A DNA stretch of 6,212 nt from assembly GCA_016795125.1 (NCBI GenBank), contig JAEUIG010000660.1, forward strand, positions 1 through 6,212. Direction: 5' to 3'. The stretch is from Planctomycetaceae bacterium. Lineage in GTDB: Bacteria > Planctomycetota > Planctomycetia > Planctomycetales > Planctomycetaceae. Made by a program: the position numbers and the translations under genes. Under the pieces are notes generated by a model, which worked only from the letters and a program-made list of their open reading frames with translations, was not told the origin of the DNA and did no database searches. This document shows, piece by piece, positions 4,893 to 6,212 of this stretch; position 1 is the stretch's first letter; each line of letters opens with the position of its first letter.

Positions 4893-6212
4893 TCAGTGAG
4901 AACCGACTGTCATCTTTTCCTTGGACGAAGACGACATCACCGGTCCGTCGCTGACCATCGCCGGCTTGGCGACCGAGCCAGTGACGCTGCTTCCCGAGTA
5001 GGTGTAGACGAAGTCCGGGTAGCAGACGTTGCCGTGCTCGCCGATGTCGAGCCCTTCCATTTCCTCTTCGGGCTTCACGCGGATGCCCATCGTGAACTTC
5101 AGGATGTACCAGAGCACCAGCGAGACCGGGAACACGAAGGCTCCGACCGCGACGATGCCCTTGAGCTGCGACATCGTCTGCTCGGCACGCGACAGGCCGG
5201 TCGCCAGCGCCGCAATGTCGGTGGCGATCTGGTTGTCGTAGAACAGGCCAAGAGCCAGCGTGCCCCAGATGCCGTTGCAGAGGTGGACTGCCAGAGCTCC
5301 GACCGGATCGTCGAGCTTCAGCTTGTCGAAGAACAGCACGGCGAACACGCCGATGACACCGCCAATGGCGCCGATGATGGCACAGCTGGTGATGGACACG
5401 AATGCGCACGGCGCGGTGACAGCCACCAGACCGGCGAGGCACCCGTTGAGGATCATGGACAGGTCCGGCTTGCCAAGGACAACCCAGGCAGTAACCAGAG
5501 CGGCGAGCGCACCTGTGCAGGCGCCGATGTTCGTCGCCACGATGACGTGGGCAATCGCCACGCCGTTGCCGGCCGACATCGTGGAACCCGGATTGAAGCC
5601 GAACCAGCCGAGCCACAGAATCAGCACGCCGAGAGCAGCAGACGTGAGGTTGTGACCCGGAATCGGGCTGACCTTGCCGTCCTTGAACTTGCCGAGCCGC
5701 GGGCCAAGCACGATCACGCCCGCCAGCGCCGCCCAGCCGCCAACCGAGTGCACGACTGTCGATCCAGCAAAGTCACGGAAGGTGCCGGCCCCCAGGAAAC
5801 CTGCACCCCATATCCAGTGACCAGTCACCGGATACACAAATGCCACGAGCACGAAGCTGAAGACGATGAACGAACCGAACTTGATCCGCTCTGCCACCGC
5901 ACCGGAAACGATCGTTGCTGCGGTCCCGGCGAATACAAGCTGAAAAAAGAACTTGGCCCACAGCGGAACTGGAGTCCAGTTAATCGAGCTGTAGACGCCC
6001 TCGTAAGTCGCCGTCGAGAACGGGTTCATCGACGCATACAGCTCGCCCAACGCCGGCGAATTGTCTGCTCCGCCGACCATGAACAGTCCACTGGTGCCGA
6101 CGTATGGCGTTCCGTCGCCAAACATCAGGCCCCACCCAATGAACCAGAAGGACAGGGTTGCCACGGCGAACACGACGAAGTTCTTCGCCAGAATGTTCGT
6201 GCAGTTCTTGGC
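4893..6212 (-). CDS. amt: Ammonium transporter Amt (5' end off the window)
   Basis: This trimeric inner-membrane channel passes ammonium/ammonia. The open frame runs to the window edge: the GTG at 6173 is an internal valine, since the 13 codons before it (AKNCTNILAKNFV) continue the family's first membrane helix region. Of 439 visible residues, key sites counted from the edge are W133 and W135 (GHWIWG), D147 (RDFAGSTVVH) and the twin histidines H155 and H310 (LAVHLCNGIWG). The signature DFAGSTVVHSVGG and the WFGFNPGS pore motif are intact. The cytoplasmic tail keeps EEEMEGLDIGEHG, the segment that contacts PII, followed by about 45 further Ser/Val-rich residues. The missing part is probably only an N-terminal signal or helix start. 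A PII gene two genes downstream fits the usual partner. The promoter lies outside the window. Confidence 0.96.
   Translation of the reverse strand, partial: AKNCTNILAKNFVVFAVATLSFWFIGWGLMFGDGTPYVGTSGLFMVGGADNSPALGELYASMNPFSTATYEGVYSSINWTPVPLWAKFFFQLVFAGTAATIVSGAVAERIKFGSFIVFSFVLVAFVYPVTGHWIWGAGFLGAGTFRDFAGSTVVHSVGGWAALAGVIVLGPRLGKFKDGKVSPIPGHNLTSAALGVLILWLGWFGFNPGSTMSAGNGVAIAHVIVATNIGACTGALAALVTAWVVLGKPDLSMILNGCLAGLVAVTAPCAFVSITSCAIIGAIGGVIGVFAVLFFDKLKLDDPVGALAVHLCNGIWGTLALGLFYDNQIATDIAALATGLSRAEQTMSQLKGIVAVGAFVFPVSLVLWYILKFTMGIRVKPEEEMEGLDIGEHGNVCYPDFVYTYSGSSVTGSVAKPAMVSDGPVMSSSSKEKMTVGSH

Noticed and set aside
4852..5616. Long minus-strand frame overlapping amt
   Set aside because: His/Arg/Gly-rich shadow of the transporter; the amt frame carries all family motifs.

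Overview
The window most resembles a chromosomal fragment of a GC-rich bacterium, probably a planctomycete. The evidence for that is indirect: weak or absent Shine-Dalgarno sequences, interspersed GC-rich repeat hairpins, short period-9 and period-10 intergenic repeats of a type I associate with planctomycete and related genomes, and the family mix. The assignment is an inference. All five substantial genes lie on the minus strand, so transcription runs from high to low coordinates. A short plus-strand tail at the left edge probably ends a convergent neighbour.

Right part (6212 to 3975), nitrogen sensing: an ammonium transporter gene (amt) whose 5' end lies off the window, a small Fis-type DNA-binding protein, and a PII signalling protein. 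They are separated by 61 and 71 bases and are probably co-transcribed. PII plugs Amt when nitrogen is sufficient. The unusual part is the Fis-like gene between the two, whose first ~46 codons look weakly coding and contain a perfect 12-bp inverted repeat.

Middle part (3974 to 1599), envelope: a 338-base spacer with a weak terminator candidate after PII, then an LpoB-like lipoprotein with a Tat-style signal, then a 445-residue lipoprotein of the COG3014 type. The pair is probably one operon and likely acts at the cell envelope, perhaps on peptidoglycan synthesis, though that role rests on family resemblance. The signal-peptide codons of the second gene overlap a period-10 repeat, and its stop codon abuts a pair of GC-rich hairpins.

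Left part (1598 to 1): a 198-base spacer with the two hairpins, then a complete class I aspartate aminotransferase, then a 156-base spacer (51-206) holding a 9-bp periodic tract, an interrupted hairpin and a 10-bp periodic tract. The C-terminal 15 codons of a probable plus-strand gene end at 50.

I see no RNA genes, CRISPR array, transposase or phage gene. The best candidate for something undescribed is the amt / Fis-like / PII arrangement with its inverted repeats.
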